Shown: positions 18,330 to 27,062 of the stretch, one piece after another
Position numbering within the stretch: position 1 is the first letter of the stretch
Layout: every line of letters starts with the position of its first letter
Assembly: GCF_030546805.1 (NCBI RefSeq)
Contig: NZ_JAUOPC010000001.1
Span: forward strand, 146,081 to 210,080
Length of the DNA stretch: 64,000 nucleotides
From: Cyclobacterium sp. 1_MG-2023
Lineage (GTDB): Bacteria; Bacteroidota; Bacteroidia; Cytophagales; Cyclobacteriaceae
Direction: 5' to 3'
Notes under the pieces: model-generated
The model's database searches: none
Told to the model about the DNA's origin: nothing
The model's input: the letters and a program-made list of their open reading frames with translations, nothing else
Translations under genes and position numbers: made by a program

Positions 18330-18734
18330 ATGAAAAATACAGCTGTTCTATTTATGTCCATTATGATGTTGATCCAAGGGTCAGTATCCTTCTGGATAAT
18401 GGCTTCATTTTATGCAAATAGGGATTACATTATAAAGAATGAATGTGTTAACCGGTTTGTACCAAATAGTGCTTGTGGTGGACAATGTGTGTTAATGAAG
18501 AAGTTGCAACAGGAACAGGACAGAAAGCAAGATCAAGCCGAAATTGATTTAAAGGGATTTCATTTGTTTGTATATCTTGAAGAAGTTCTAGCAGCATATT
18601 TACCTGAATATAGGATTAATGTTTTTACCTATTTGCCTTACCAACAGTTGTTTTTTGGAAACAATCATTCTCGATCCATTTTCCGTCCGCCTATTGGGAA
18701 ATATTCAGGTTATGATTTATGGAAAGGATTATAA
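18330..18734 (+). CDS. Small cysteine-bearing secreted or membrane-anchored protein, copy 1
   Basis: A 134-residue protein of unknown function. Residues 5-28 are hydrophobic and act as a signal or anchor. Next comes a motif shared with the protein at 21951-22319: W-I-M-A-S-F-Y-A-x-R-D-Y-I-I-x-N-x-C, then NRF, then CGGxC. The three cysteines (about residues 38, 49 and 53) could bind copper or form a disulfide. The C-terminal part is variable and ends near FRPPIGKYSG; the paralogue ends in IFHPPKA, so the ends may also be related. It precedes the MbnP/MbnH-like genes on the same strand. The link to copper is inference from context. Confidence 0.65.
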   Translation: MKNTAVLFMSIMMLIQGSVSFWIMASFYANRDYIIKNECVNRFVPNSACGGQCVLMKKLQQEQDRKQDQAEIDLKGFHLFVYLEEVLAAYLPEYRINVFTYLPYQQLFFGNNHSRSIFRPPIGKYSGYDLWKGL

Positions 18735-18985
18735 TACCGAAGTCCGTCAAAAACAAGACTAAGTCCCTTGTTGAACTTAGTACCTGAAATGCTTACTAAG
18801 CCCATGCGCTATAATTAATTGTAGGCTTACTGTACTATTTATTTCCTTGGTTTCTTCTTGAATAAGTATGCTTAGTAGGAACAGCAAGGCTCAATCCTGC
18901 ATGCAATAGTTTACTTCAGAGATTAGAAATGTTATTGAGCATGGGGTAATTATAAATAATAATATAATAAAAATTGATAATAAAA

Positions 18986-19828
18986 ATGAAAAAATATTTA
19001 GCTATTGGAACGATAGTTTTGGCTTCTATATCTTGTACAGAAACCGAAGTAGAATACATAGAAAAGGAAATTGAAATGGCCACTGCAGGTGAAACTACCC
19101 TTGTATTGGATGCGAGGTATGGTGATATTGATTTCGAGCTCAATAAACCGATGGATTATAAATTTGTTGAAGGAGATGAGGAAATTGACCTTAAATATGA
19201 ATTTACGAATTTGAGGTATTGGGTAAGTAATGTGATATTGGTAAATGAAGATGGAGAAGAATTTTTAGTGCCTGATTCTCACTATCTCGTGGAAGAAACC
19301 AATGAGATACCTATTCAGGATGGAAGTTATAATAAAGTTTATCCTGCCAAAAAGAGAGAGGAAATTTCCATTTCAGATATTCCTGTAGGGAATTACACCG
19401 GAATCAAGTTTAGCATTGGTGTTGCACCGGAATATAACGATAACCTTTCTTTACAAGCCGGGGAGTTAAATCCACTTAATGGTATGTCAAAATCAAGTTG
19501 GCATTGGCATACAAGCTATATCTTTACTTCCATATCCGGAGAAATGGAAGTTATCAAAGATGAGCCGGAAGCTAAAAGTTTCATCTGGGAAGTAGGTTCA
19601 AATGATTACTACAGCCAGAAGGATATTCAATTTGATTCTCCCATAACCATAAGCTCTAAAACTACCTCTTCTATAAATCTTGAATTTGATGTTGAAAAGA
19701 CCCTTGAAGTGGATGCTCCATGGGAAAACAATTTCATTGGGGCTAGCAAGCCTGATTTAATGGAGAAATTAACTAACAATCATATAGCGGCCATTTCATT
19801 GGTATCTGCCGATTTTGAGGTTAAATAA
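18986..19828 (+). CDS. MbnP-like copper-binding lipoprotein
   Basis: A 280-residue protein of the MbnP family. I prefer the ATG at 18986 (MKKYLAIG) to the in-frame TTG four codons upstream. The signal peptide ends at SISC (cysteine about 17). Family features are a LDARYGDIDFELN start, an FTNLRYWVSNV strand, GIKFSIGVAPEYND, GELNPLNGM, and SSWHWHTSYIF (W172 to H175). In characterised systems MbnP binds copper only after its partner heme enzyme MbnH converts a tryptophan to kynurenine. The MbnH-like gene follows after 34 bp, so the two should act together in the periplasm or on the cell surface. Which tryptophan is modified here is not known. Confidence 0.8.
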   Translation: MKKYLAIGTIVLASISCTETEVEYIEKEIEMATAGETTLVLDARYGDIDFELNKPMDYKFVEGDEEIDLKYEFTNLRYWVSNVILVNEDGEEFLVPDSHYLVEETNEIPIQDGSYNKVYPAKKREEISISDIPVGNYTGIKFSIGVAPEYNDNLSLQAGELNPLNGMSKSSWHWHTSYIFTSISGEMEVIKDEPEAKSFIWEVGSNDYYSQKDIQFDSPITISSKTTSSINLEFDVEKTLEVDAPWENNFIGASKPDLMEKLTNNHIAAISLVSADFEVK

Positions 19829-19862
19829 GTAAAAACAGTGCAATGTATGTTGTGAATTAAAT

Positions 19863-20951
19863 ATGTTGAAAATTCATTCATTACAATGGTTGTTGATGCT
19901 ATTCGCAGGAGGCCTATTCATGGCCTCCTGTGATATTATTGGTGATGTAAATCCTCCTGAACCTCTATATAGCCCAACGCTAATTGGTATACAAGTTCCT
20001 GCGAATTTCCCTTCCCCGGTAGTAATGCCGGATAATCCAATTAGTAAAGAAGGTGTGTTATTGGGTAGAACTCTTTTTTATGATCCCGAATTGTCTTTAG
20101 ACGGCAAAGTTTCTTGTTCCAGCTGTCATAATCAGGAGTTAGCATTTTCTGATGGGGTTTCCTTAGGGAATTTTGGGGTTTCCGGGAAGGAATTGGTACG
20201 TCATTCTCCAACCTTGATCAATATGGCTTGGATGGACCAAGGGTTTTTCTGGGATGGAGGATCCAAAAATCTAGAATCTCAAGCTTTTGGACCTTTAACA
20301 CATGCCGATGAAATGGGGATGAGCCTTGATAATTTGGAAAAACGACTGACTGCTGATCCTGAGTATAGTGAATTATTTTTAAATGCTTTTGAGGATGGTC
20401 TTACTTTTCAAAATATAGCCAAAGCCTTAGCTCAATTTGAGCGAACCTTAATTTCATCCAATTCAAGGTATGATAAATACGTTCGAAATGAAAGGGGAGG
20501 AAACCTTAATGACCTTGAGTTAAAAGGATTGAATCTTGTTCAGGAAAAATGTTCAAGCTGCCATAGTGGAGAATTATTCACTGATAACGCCTTCCATAAT
20601 AATGGTTTAGATAACAGCTTTACTGATGAATCCCACGAGTTGAGCTACCAAGGTAGGTATAGAATAACTTTTGAACTAGAAGACCTAGGGGCTTTCAAAA
20701 CACCAACCCTAAGAAATACAATGGTTAGTGCACCTTATATGCATGATGGCCGTTTTTCCGGAATCGAAGAAGTTTTGGAACATTATTCCGAAGGAGTCAA
20801 AGCTGCCAAAACCACGAGTAGACTACTGTACCAAAACAATGGTAAAGCCGGCTTAGCTCTTTCTGATTCCGACAAGGAGGCAATAATCGCCTTTTTACAT
20901 ACCCTAACGGATGAGGAGTTCCTATACAACCCTGATTTCTCTGGGTTTTAA
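19863..20951 (+). CDS. MbnH-like di-heme cytochrome c peroxidase family lipoprotein
   Basis: A 362-residue exported protein with two c-type heme sites, CSSCH at 85-89 and CSSCH at 230-234, in the arrangement of bacterial di-heme peroxidases. A lipobox (MASC, cysteine 23) gives membrane anchoring. Other family marks are GRTLFYDPELS, the conserved WDGGSKNLESQAFGPL, and PYMHDGRF near the C-terminus. Its position directly after the MbnP-like gene points to MbnH, which uses a high-valent di-heme state to oxidise a tryptophan on MbnP, rather than to a detoxifying peroxidase. Genes 18330, 18986 and 19863 are collinear and may form one unit. Confidence 0.85.
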   Translation: MLKIHSLQWLLMLFAGGLFMASCDIIGDVNPPEPLYSPTLIGIQVPANFPSPVVMPDNPISKEGVLLGRTLFYDPELSLDGKVSCSSCHNQELAFSDGVSLGNFGVSGKELVRHSPTLINMAWMDQGFFWDGGSKNLESQAFGPLTHADEMGMSLDNLEKRLTADPEYSELFLNAFEDGLTFQNIAKALAQFERTLISSNSRYDKYVRNERGGNLNDLELKGLNLVQEKCSSCHSGELFTDNAFHNNGLDNSFTDESHELSYQGRYRITFELEDLGAFKTPTLRNTMVSAPYMHDGRFSGIEEVLEHYSEGVKAAKTTSRLLYQNNGKAGLALSDSDKEAIIAFLHTLTDEEFLYNPDFSGF

Positions 20952-21032
20952 TTTTTTAAAGCTAATAATAATACAACAGCGTCAAACATAGGCTTTAATC
21001 TGTCCAAAAGGAATTGTTATCTAGGCATTAAA

Positions 21033-21899
21033 TTAACTCAAGTATTTTTTTCTAAATTTTTCCGGGCTATGGTTATCGTATTTTTTAAAGAAGGTTACAA
21101 AGTAGGAGGTGCTTTCAAAACCCAACGCATAGGCAATTTCATTCACCATATTGTCTGTATAGATCAATAGCCTCTTGGCTTCAGTGATTATTCTTTTCCT
21201 TATCAAGTCTCCTGCCGTTAATCCGGTTTCTTCCTTGCATAATCGATTCAAATAGTTTGCACTCACATTGAGTTTATCTGCATAAAAGGAGGGTAACTTT
21301 TCCTTTTTATAATGTTGGTCTATCAATTGTTCAAACTTCTTAATTTTACTACGGCCTACTGATTTTGATTTCTGATTACCCGAATAAGGGCATTGGCGTT
21401 CTAGTTCGAAAAGAATGATGTTGAGGTATGACCTCAATAAATGGGTATATTCACCTTTTTTCTGCTTGAATTCATTGTACACAAGGGATAATAATAGCTC
21501 ACACTTTTCCCAATCTGCAGCCTTGATTCTCACAAAACATCCTCCTGATTTGTTAAGAAAAGTAAACCTACTCAATTGATTGTTATTGTACCTTAGGGAG
21601 AAGAAGTCTTCGGTAAAACAAATGATTTTTCCTTCAGCTTCTCTGTTGATACTGAGTTGATTAATGCTTCGTGGTTTTATGACAATGGCCTTGGTTTTGT
21701 CTAAGCGAATTTTCTGGTTGTCAACCATGACTTCTCCTTCTGCTTTTTTGATCAAAAGAAGTACATAGAAGTCTTGTTTGTGGGGATTTTCCAAATCCGG
21801 ATATTCCTCTAATAAACCTTTCAAATCTTCTACCCAGAAATGCTCAATACCATCACCAAACAAGCCCATGTCACAAAAGGAAATGTCCATTTCCTGCAT
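21033..21899 (-). CDS. AraC-family transcriptional regulator
   Basis: A 288-residue regulator. The N-terminal 150 residues look like a cupin-type sensing domain (strands such as FYVLLLIKKAEGEVMVDNQ). The C-terminal 100 residues are a double helix-turn-helix of AraC type: FYADKLNVSANYLNRLCKEETG, then VNEIAYALGFESTSYFVTFFKK and SPEKFRKKYL. It lies convergent to the MbnP/MbnH genes and 51 bp after the second small cysteine protein on the same strand. It could control either unit; the inducer is unknown. Confidence 0.85.
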   Translation of the reverse strand: MQEMDISFCDMGLFGDGIEHFWVEDLKGLLEEYPDLENPHKQDFYVLLLIKKAEGEVMVDNQKIRLDKTKAIVIKPRSINQLSINREAEGKIICFTEDFFSLRYNNNQLSRFTFLNKSGGCFVRIKAADWEKCELLLSLVYNEFKQKKGEYTHLLRSYLNIILFELERQCPYSGNQKSKSVGRSKIKKFEQLIDQHYKKEKLPSFYADKLNVSANYLNRLCKEETGLTAGDLIRKRIITEAKRLLIYTDNMVNEIAYALGFESTSYFVTFFKKYDNHSPEKFRKKYLS

Positions 21900-21950
21900 G
21901 AAATTTGATGTTTAGATAATAAAATTAGATGGATGATAAGTAAAAAAATA

Positions 21951-22319
21951 TCAAGCTTTGGGCGGATGGAAAATACCATGGATATATCCAATATTGTAGG
22001 CTGAAGTGTAGCTTGGCTTATGGTGACTAATGGGTATTAATAAACTTTGATTAAGAGCATATGAACCCACTTCTGGACAAAAAAATTGCACCTCTTTTTC
22101 ATTGAAGTTCTGTGAATTTTGCTCTTCCTTTTCATTCTCTGCCAATTGTTTATCAAGAAAACATACCCCTCCACACATTGTCATTGGCTCAAATCGGTTT
22201 TCACATAAGTTTTCTATAATATAGTCTCTCTGTGCATAGAAAGAGGCCATTATCCATAACTTGCTTGTGCTTTGGAGCATAAACAATAATACAAATAATA
22301 TGGACAGTGACTTTCTCAT
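21951..22319 (-). CDS. Small cysteine-bearing secreted or membrane-anchored protein, copy 2
   Basis: A 122-residue paralogue of the protein at 18330-18734. It shares the hydrophobic start, the W-I-M-A-S-F-Y-A-x-R-D-Y-I-I-x-N-x-C block, ENRF, and CGGxC. The middle is glutamate-rich and different. It is transcribed ahead of the AraC gene with a 51-bp gap, so the two may form an operon. The two paralogues thus bracket the MbnP/MbnH and AraC genes. I do not recognise the family by name; a role in metal handling is inferred from cysteines and location. Confidence 0.65.
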   Translation of the reverse strand: MRKSLSILFVLLFMLQSTSKLWIMASFYAQRDYIIENLCENRFEPMTMCGGVCFLDKQLAENEKEEQNSQNFNEKEVQFFCPEVGSYALNQSLLIPISHHKPSYTSAYNIGYIHGIFHPPKA

Positions 22320-22417
22320 TTATTTTCTAAAATTAAAAAATATATGTCGCTAAAAAAATAGTTTTAGGTCGGATTCAAGGAAAAATTAAAGGGTAAGATA
22401 ATTATTGTCGTCCTTTC

Positions 22418-23566
22418 TCAGGACCTAACTGACCCATTTGGGTGGTTGTGAATAGGGCCATTTTTTGATCTGAGATGCCCGCCAACGTTTCCGGCCATTA
22501 CCGCCTTCACTTCGGACAATATAGACAAGGCTATTTCTTCAGGACTCTCCGCACCTATATCCAGCCCCATCGGGCCAAAAATCAAGTTTTCTTCCTTTTC
22601 CTGAAGGGCAATATCCTGATTAGCTAATTGGTCCATTAACTTTAGCAGCTTTTTTTTGGGGCCAAGTACACCTATATAGGGGCATTTGTAAGGGTACAGA
22701 CCTTTTAAAATTCCCAGGTCATAATTGAAGTTATGGCTCATGAGTACAACAGCTGTTTTCCGGTCCACTTTTAATCGGCCTACCACCTCATCTGCTTTCC
22801 CCGTCAATACTTCAATTGCCTCTGAAAAACGCGTAGAAGTAGCCAAATTACTTCTCCCATCTGCAATGACAATATCCCAACCCATGGCTTTGGCCAATTT
22901 TACAAGGGGCAATACATCATTCCCTGCACCAATGATGTTCAATCGGATGGAAGGCTGCATATTTTCCACAAAAGCAGTAAAATTTGTTTGTTCAATGGAT
23001 TGAATTAGGGTTTTATTGTTAGTAAAAACAGTTGAACATGCCTCTAAAATGGAAGTTTGTACCTCGGTTTTTACTTGATTAAACGTTTGATTGTAAATGC
23101 TTTCTTTTTCTTGAAAAAGGAGCAGGGTGCCGGGTTGATTTGCCCTTTTATTTTTCAAATCAAATAGGGTAACCAGCACTTTAGGTGATCGGTTTGTTGT
23201 GCAGACTTTGAGCAATTGGATTGGATTATTTTTCCTGCTTTCCACGATTGGTTCAATCAATATATGGATAATTCCATTGCAGCCCAGACCTACTCCAAAT
23301 TTAGCATCGTCATCATCTGTGGTGTCATAAGTGACAAGCATGGATTGCTGCTTAAAAATTACCATTTGTGCTTTCTTGAGCGCATCTCCTTCCAAACAAC
23401 CGCCTGAAATTGCTCCTGTTAGGGCCCCGTTTTCCGTTATAAGCATTCTGGCTCCCGGTTGACGATAAGAAGATCCTTCCACTTTTACGACCGTAGCCAG
23501 TGCGGTTTTTTCATTGTGCTGCACTGCCAAATCATATGCTTTGAGGATTTCTTTTATTTCTTTCAT
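22418..23566 (-). CDS. xdhC: XdhC-family molybdenum cofactor maturation factor
   Basis: A 382-residue protein of the XdhC/CoxI family, which protects and sulfurates the molybdenum cofactor and inserts it into xanthine dehydrogenase-type enzymes. The start at 23566 (MKEIKEIL) follows the moeA stop by 4 bp; a longer frame overlapping moeA lacks support. The N-terminal domain has TALATVVKVEGSSYRQPGARML and GGCLEGDA. The C-terminal Rossmann domain has IIGAGNDVLPLVKLAKAMG and later GVLGPKKK and GLDIGAESPEEIALS. It ends the operon moaD-moaE-moaA-moeA-xdhC. No molybdenum hydroxylase gene is in this window. Confidence 0.9.
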   Translation of the reverse strand: MKEIKEILKAYDLAVQHNEKTALATVVKVEGSSYRQPGARMLITENGALTGAISGGCLEGDALKKAQMVIFKQQSMLVTYDTTDDDDAKFGVGLGCNGIIHILIEPIVESRKNNPIQLLKVCTTNRSPKVLVTLFDLKNKRANQPGTLLLFQEKESIYNQTFNQVKTEVQTSILEACSTVFTNNKTLIQSIEQTNFTAFVENMQPSIRLNIIGAGNDVLPLVKLAKAMGWDIVIADGRSNLATSTRFSEAIEVLTGKADEVVGRLKVDRKTAVVLMSHNFNYDLGILKGLYPYKCPYIGVLGPKKKLLKLMDQLANQDIALQEKEENLIFGPMGLDIGAESPEEIALSILSEVKAVMAGNVGGHLRSKNGPIHNHPNGSVRS

Positions 23567-23570
23567 GTCC

Positions 23571-24767
23571 CTACAAACCTGTTTGGTGAAAGTAAGTGAT
23601 GGGAAATAGTTCTCCCTTTTTAAAAGTGTCTTTTTCCGGTGGCAGGCTAAGAAAGCCATCTGCCAAGGCCAAGTGTACAAGGTCTCCTGAACCTGAATTA
23701 ATTACAGGCTCAGCAAGAATTTTTCCATCTTCAAAACTACTTTTAATAAGCAGATGGTTGGTTAAGGGCTTTTTAAATGTAACCTCTTTATTAAGGTAGG
23801 CATAATTACTTTTTGGAGAATTTCCCAAGTAATGATTGAACCAGCATTTAAAATATAGATGAAAACAAACCAGCGTGGAGCTGGGGTTGCCGGGAAAGCC
23901 AAAAATACTTTTAGTGGATTTAGTGCCAAATAAAAATGGTTTCCCGGGCTTTTGCTTTACGCCATGAATGTGTATTTGAATACCTAATTCCTCAAAAACA
24001 TCCGGTAGAAAATCATATTTTCCCTTGGAAACAGCTCCCGAAAACATAAGCAGGTCATATTCTTCCAGCAGTTTCCCTATGGAAGCATTAAGCTGTTCCT
24101 TATCATCAGGCAGGTGAGTAGTATGTGCTTCAATATTCAAGTCTTTGAGTGCAGCTTGAAGCATATAAACATTTGAACGCCTAATTTGATGGGGAAGGGG
24201 TGTGTTCTGGATAGGTACCAGTTCATCTCCTGTAGAACAGATCATAACTTTTGGTAGTTGCGCCACTTCTACTTCAGTGTGACCGGTTGTGGCCAGAACG
24301 CCTTTTACACCGGGGTGAATCCAAGTGCCTGAAGAAAGCAATTGTTCACCCTTTTTCGCATCAATTCCTTTTTTATGTGTGTTTTGAAAAGCTTTGTGAT
24401 CCGTAGAAATTAATCGAGCCACACCATTCTTGATGGTCAATTTTTCATAGGGAATGACACAGTCTGTATGCGCAGGTAAAACTGCACCTGTCATGACTTC
24501 CAGGCAATTTTCAGGATTATTCAAACTTTTTTGTTCTTGCCCTGCAGCCTGTATATCTTCGATTACAAATTGTTGACGTATTTGAAGCTGATCACTTTGA
24601 ATGGCAATCCCATCCATGGCCACACGGTCGAAAGGTGGGGCATCACGATCTGCAAATATATTTTCTGCAAGCATACGGTTCAGGCAATTTTCAAAAGGAA
24701 TCCTTTCTGTGGGGCCTTTTTTCGAAAATTTTAGCAATATTTCTTGGGCTTCACTTACACGTATCAT
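23571..24767 (-). CDS. moeA: Molybdopterin molybdenumtransferase MoeA
   Basis: A 398-residue enzyme that inserts molybdenum into adenylylated molybdopterin. Residues about 1-150 carry RDAPPFDRVAMDGIAI (the conserved P-P-F-D/N-x-S/R-A-M-D-G motif) and EVMTGAVLPAHTDCVIPYE. The middle MogA-like domain shows ICSTGDEL and FSGAVSKGKYDFLPDV, and later GFPGNPSS. A C-terminal domain follows. Length is normal. It lies 30 bp after moaA and 4 bp before xdhC, so translation is probably coupled. Confidence 0.95.
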   Translation of the reverse strand: MIRVSEAQEILLKFSKKGPTERIPFENCLNRMLAENIFADRDAPPFDRVAMDGIAIQSDQLQIRQQFVIEDIQAAGQEQKSLNNPENCLEVMTGAVLPAHTDCVIPYEKLTIKNGVARLISTDHKAFQNTHKKGIDAKKGEQLLSSGTWIHPGVKGVLATTGHTEVEVAQLPKVMICSTGDELVPIQNTPLPHQIRRSNVYMLQAALKDLNIEAHTTHLPDDKEQLNASIGKLLEEYDLLMFSGAVSKGKYDFLPDVFEELGIQIHIHGVKQKPGKPFLFGTKSTKSIFGFPGNPSSTLVCFHLYFKCWFNHYLGNSPKSNYAYLNKEVTFKKPLTNHLLIKSSFEDGKILAEPVINSGSGDLVHLALADGFLSLPPEKDTFKKGELFPITYFHQTGL

Positions 24768-24797
24768 CGGGTAAATTGTCTGGGTTTAAAGAAAAAA

Positions 24798-25787
24798 CTA
24801 TCCTCCTAAAAATGACATGGAATTTTTAGCTTGGTCTGAAACTTGATTTTCCGCTTCGAAACCGTCTTTCGCCTTATTTGCAACTGCTTCTAAAATCGAA
24901 GCTTTGAGTTGGTCCTCCCCACAGCCACTTCGTAATATATCTCTCAAATTGGTTACGGGTGGTCCATAAAGACATGTTCTTAATTCTCCGGTGGCAGAAA
25001 GCCTAATCCTATTGCATGTACCACAAAAAGTTCTGCTAAAAGCCGGAATTATTCCAAAAGAGCCTTTGAATCCAGGTATTTGGTAATTGACAGAGGTACT
25101 ATTGGATCCATCAGTTATTTTTTGAATGCCGGGAAAATGGGCTTCAATATAATTGTAAAGGGCTTTGTAATTCCACTCAGGGATATCAAATTTATCGGTA
25201 CCGTTGAAGGGCATTTCTTCCAAAAACCTGACCGACAAAGCATGATCCTTCGTTAGATTGATAAAAGGAACAATGTCCTCAATGTTCTTTTTTCCATCAA
25301 TTACACAATTGAGCTTTACATTAAAATCCTGGGAAATTAAGGTTAAAATACAATTCATCACTTCCTGAAACTTATCCCTTCTTGTAATCTCAAAAAAGCG
25401 TTTTGGGTCCAAAGAGTCCAAAGAAATGTTTACCTTTTTTACCCCGAACTTGGCCAATTGATTGATTTGAGCCTTGGTAATGGAACCATTACTCGTGAGG
25501 GTTATTTCTTTAAGTCCTTGATTTTTAGAGAGCAATTCGATGAAGTCTAAAATGCCTTTCCTTACAAAGGGTTCTCCACCGGTAATTCTGATTTTTTTGA
25601 CCCCAAGGTCAACAAATATGCGGGTAAGGTAATCTAGTTCTTCATAGCTAAGTAGGTCATTTCGCTGAACAAAATTCATTCCTTCCTCCGGCATACAATA
25701 ATAGCACCTGAAATTACAGCGATCAGTCACTGATAATCTCAAATAATCTAATGCTCTACCGTATTTGTCGATTAGCTTTTGCTCCAT
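24798..25787 (-). CDS. moaA: GTP 3',8-cyclase MoaA
   Basis: A 329-residue radical SAM enzyme, the first step of molybdopterin synthesis from GTP. The N-terminal iron-sulfur motif is C24-x3-C28-x2-C31 (DRCNFRCYYCMPEEG). ITGGEPFVRKG is the SAM-binding GGE motif. The second cluster is bound by CGTCNRIRLSATGELRTC near the C-terminus. The protein ends in LGG, the double glycine end required by MoaA. All key residues are present. It follows moaE by 36 bp. The partner moaC is not in this operon. Confidence 0.95.
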   Translation of the reverse strand: MEQKLIDKYGRALDYLRLSVTDRCNFRCYYCMPEEGMNFVQRNDLLSYEELDYLTRIFVDLGVKKIRITGGEPFVRKGILDFIELLSKNQGLKEITLTSNGSITKAQINQLAKFGVKKVNISLDSLDPKRFFEITRRDKFQEVMNCILTLISQDFNVKLNCVIDGKKNIEDIVPFINLTKDHALSVRFLEEMPFNGTDKFDIPEWNYKALYNYIEAHFPGIQKITDGSNSTSVNYQIPGFKGSFGIIPAFSRTFCGTCNRIRLSATGELRTCLYGPPVTNLRDILRSGCGEDQLKASILEAVANKAKDGFEAENQVSDQAKNSMSFLGG

Positions 25788-25823
25788 ATTAATTTGATGG
25801 GTAATTGGTTGACACCTTTTGGG

Positions 25824-26237
25824 CTAAGGATGTGCATTTACCCATACGGTTTGATCTGTAAAATATTCTTTTTTCCAAATTGGAACAGTCATTTTAAGTT
25901 CATCAATTAGGAACCTGCAAGACTCAAAAGCATCCTGTCGGTGTGCGGAAGAGGTCCCAATAACCACTACAGGCTCACCGACTTGTTTTTCTCCCAAAGC
26001 ATGAATAATTAACACTTTTTTTAGTGGCCATTTCTCGATGGCCTGTTGTGCCAATTTTTTCATTTCCGAAATGGCCATAGGTTCATAGGCCTCAAATTCT
26101 AGTTTAACAACATCTTTTCCTAAAGCATGGTTTCTTACACTCCCAATAAATAGGTCCATGCCTCCGGCTTCTGGATCTTGTAAGTAGGAATATGCCTCAT
26201 CCAAGACTATATTATCCACCAATTTAATGTGTATCAT
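25824..26237 (-). CDS. moaE: Molybdopterin synthase catalytic subunit MoaE
   Basis: A subunit of about 137 residues that moves sulfur from MoaD thiocarboxylate onto precursor Z. I prefer the ATG at 26237 (MIHIKL), two bases after the moaD stop; a GTG at 26249 would add four residues. Family motifs are GGMDLFIGSVRNH, LEFEAYEPMA, HALGEKQVGEPVVVIGTSSAHRQDAFESC and PIWKKEYF, which contain the conserved basic and lysine residues of the active site. It is followed by moaA. Confidence 0.93.
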   Translation of the reverse strand: MIHIKLVDNIVLDEAYSYLQDPEAGGMDLFIGSVRNHALGKDVVKLEFEAYEPMAISEMKKLAQQAIEKWPLKKVLIIHALGEKQVGEPVVVIGTSSAHRQDAFESCRFLIDELKMTVPIWKKEYFTDQTVWVNAHP

Positions 26238-26238
26238 A

Positions 26239-26478
26239 TTATCCGCCACTTACAGGTGGTATTAATGCTATTTCTTTCGCTTGCCCAATGGGTTGATCGT
26301 CCTCTGCATATTCCAAGTCAACCGCTATGCCAATACTGCTAAGATTTCCCATTCTTGGATATTGGTGCAAGATCCATTTTTTCAAATCCATAACAGTTTG
26401 TAGGGAAGGATCATTGGGCAAGGCCAATTCTCTTTGACCAACAATGTCCTTAGAAATTCCAAATAATTGAATTTTCAT
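26239..26478 (-). CDS. moaD: Molybdopterin synthase sulfur-carrier subunit MoaD
   Basis: A 79-residue ubiquitin-fold protein. I place the start at 26478 (MKIQLFG), since the longer frame adds a hydrophobic 20-residue stretch unlike the family. It ends in PPVSGG, the double glycine that becomes a thiocarboxylate. The internal LPNDPSLQTVMDLKKWI and IAVDLEYAEDDQPIGQAKEIALIPP segments fit MoaD. It is the first gene of the molybdopterin operon, whose promoter lies in the gap upstream. Confidence 0.9.
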   Translation of the reverse strand: MKIQLFGISKDIVGQRELALPNDPSLQTVMDLKKWILHQYPRMGNLSSIGIAVDLEYAEDDQPIGQAKEIALIPPVSGG

Positions 26479-27062
26479 ACCTTCAGTAATTTTCTTTAAT
26501 CTAATGATAAAGCTAAACATAAGCATTCGATTAAACATAAAAATTGAGTATATTCTTAGGAAAATAACTTATCTGAGCCTCTCATTCCGGCAAGGTTAAT
26601 TTATAGGTTTCCCATTCCCTTCTTGGTTTTATAGGTTTCGAAAAGTGTCCTCACCGCATGTTCACCTATAAAGTATGTCATAGGAAAAGGCTAGTTAGCT
26701 CACTAAATTTTTTATTAATGGTCCTATTTATTTAATGGTTTACTTCTCTTTGTAAGCTGAAAAGAAATAGGGTAATCAAAGTAAATTAAGGAAACAGGTA
26801 CAACATTAAAGCAGGAAGTGATTAAAAAATACTTGATTGTATTTTTCGTTTGATAAATATTCACATATTTTTCTAAAAAGCTAAGGCAAATTAAAATATT
26901 TATAGGAAATATTATAAAAAATTTCAACTAATTAACAATCTTTTATAAAAAAATATTTTAACAGTATTATAACTGGTAAAAATAAAAGGTGATAGGTATA
27001 AATTGTGTATTTCAGGAAAAATTCATTACTTGTATTGTTTTATTTACCAATATATCAACCCA
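26479..27062. other. 584-bp divergent gap between moaD and the sigma factor
   Basis: AT-rich region that must hold promoters for the molybdopterin operon (leftwards) and the sigma factor/SusCD group (rightwards). I see no riboswitch fold, strong hairpin or repeat. A small reverse open frame near 26724-26927 is hydrophobic and low in complexity, and I do not accept it as a gene. Confidence 0.5.

Noticed and set aside
23567-23680. N-terminal extension of XdhC
   Set aside because: It lies inside moeA and has no similarity to the family; the start at 23566 fits the coupled order.
26724-26927. Small reverse open frame between moaD and the sigma factor
   Set aside because: It is AT-rich, hydrophobic, of low complexity and without a recognisable start or family.
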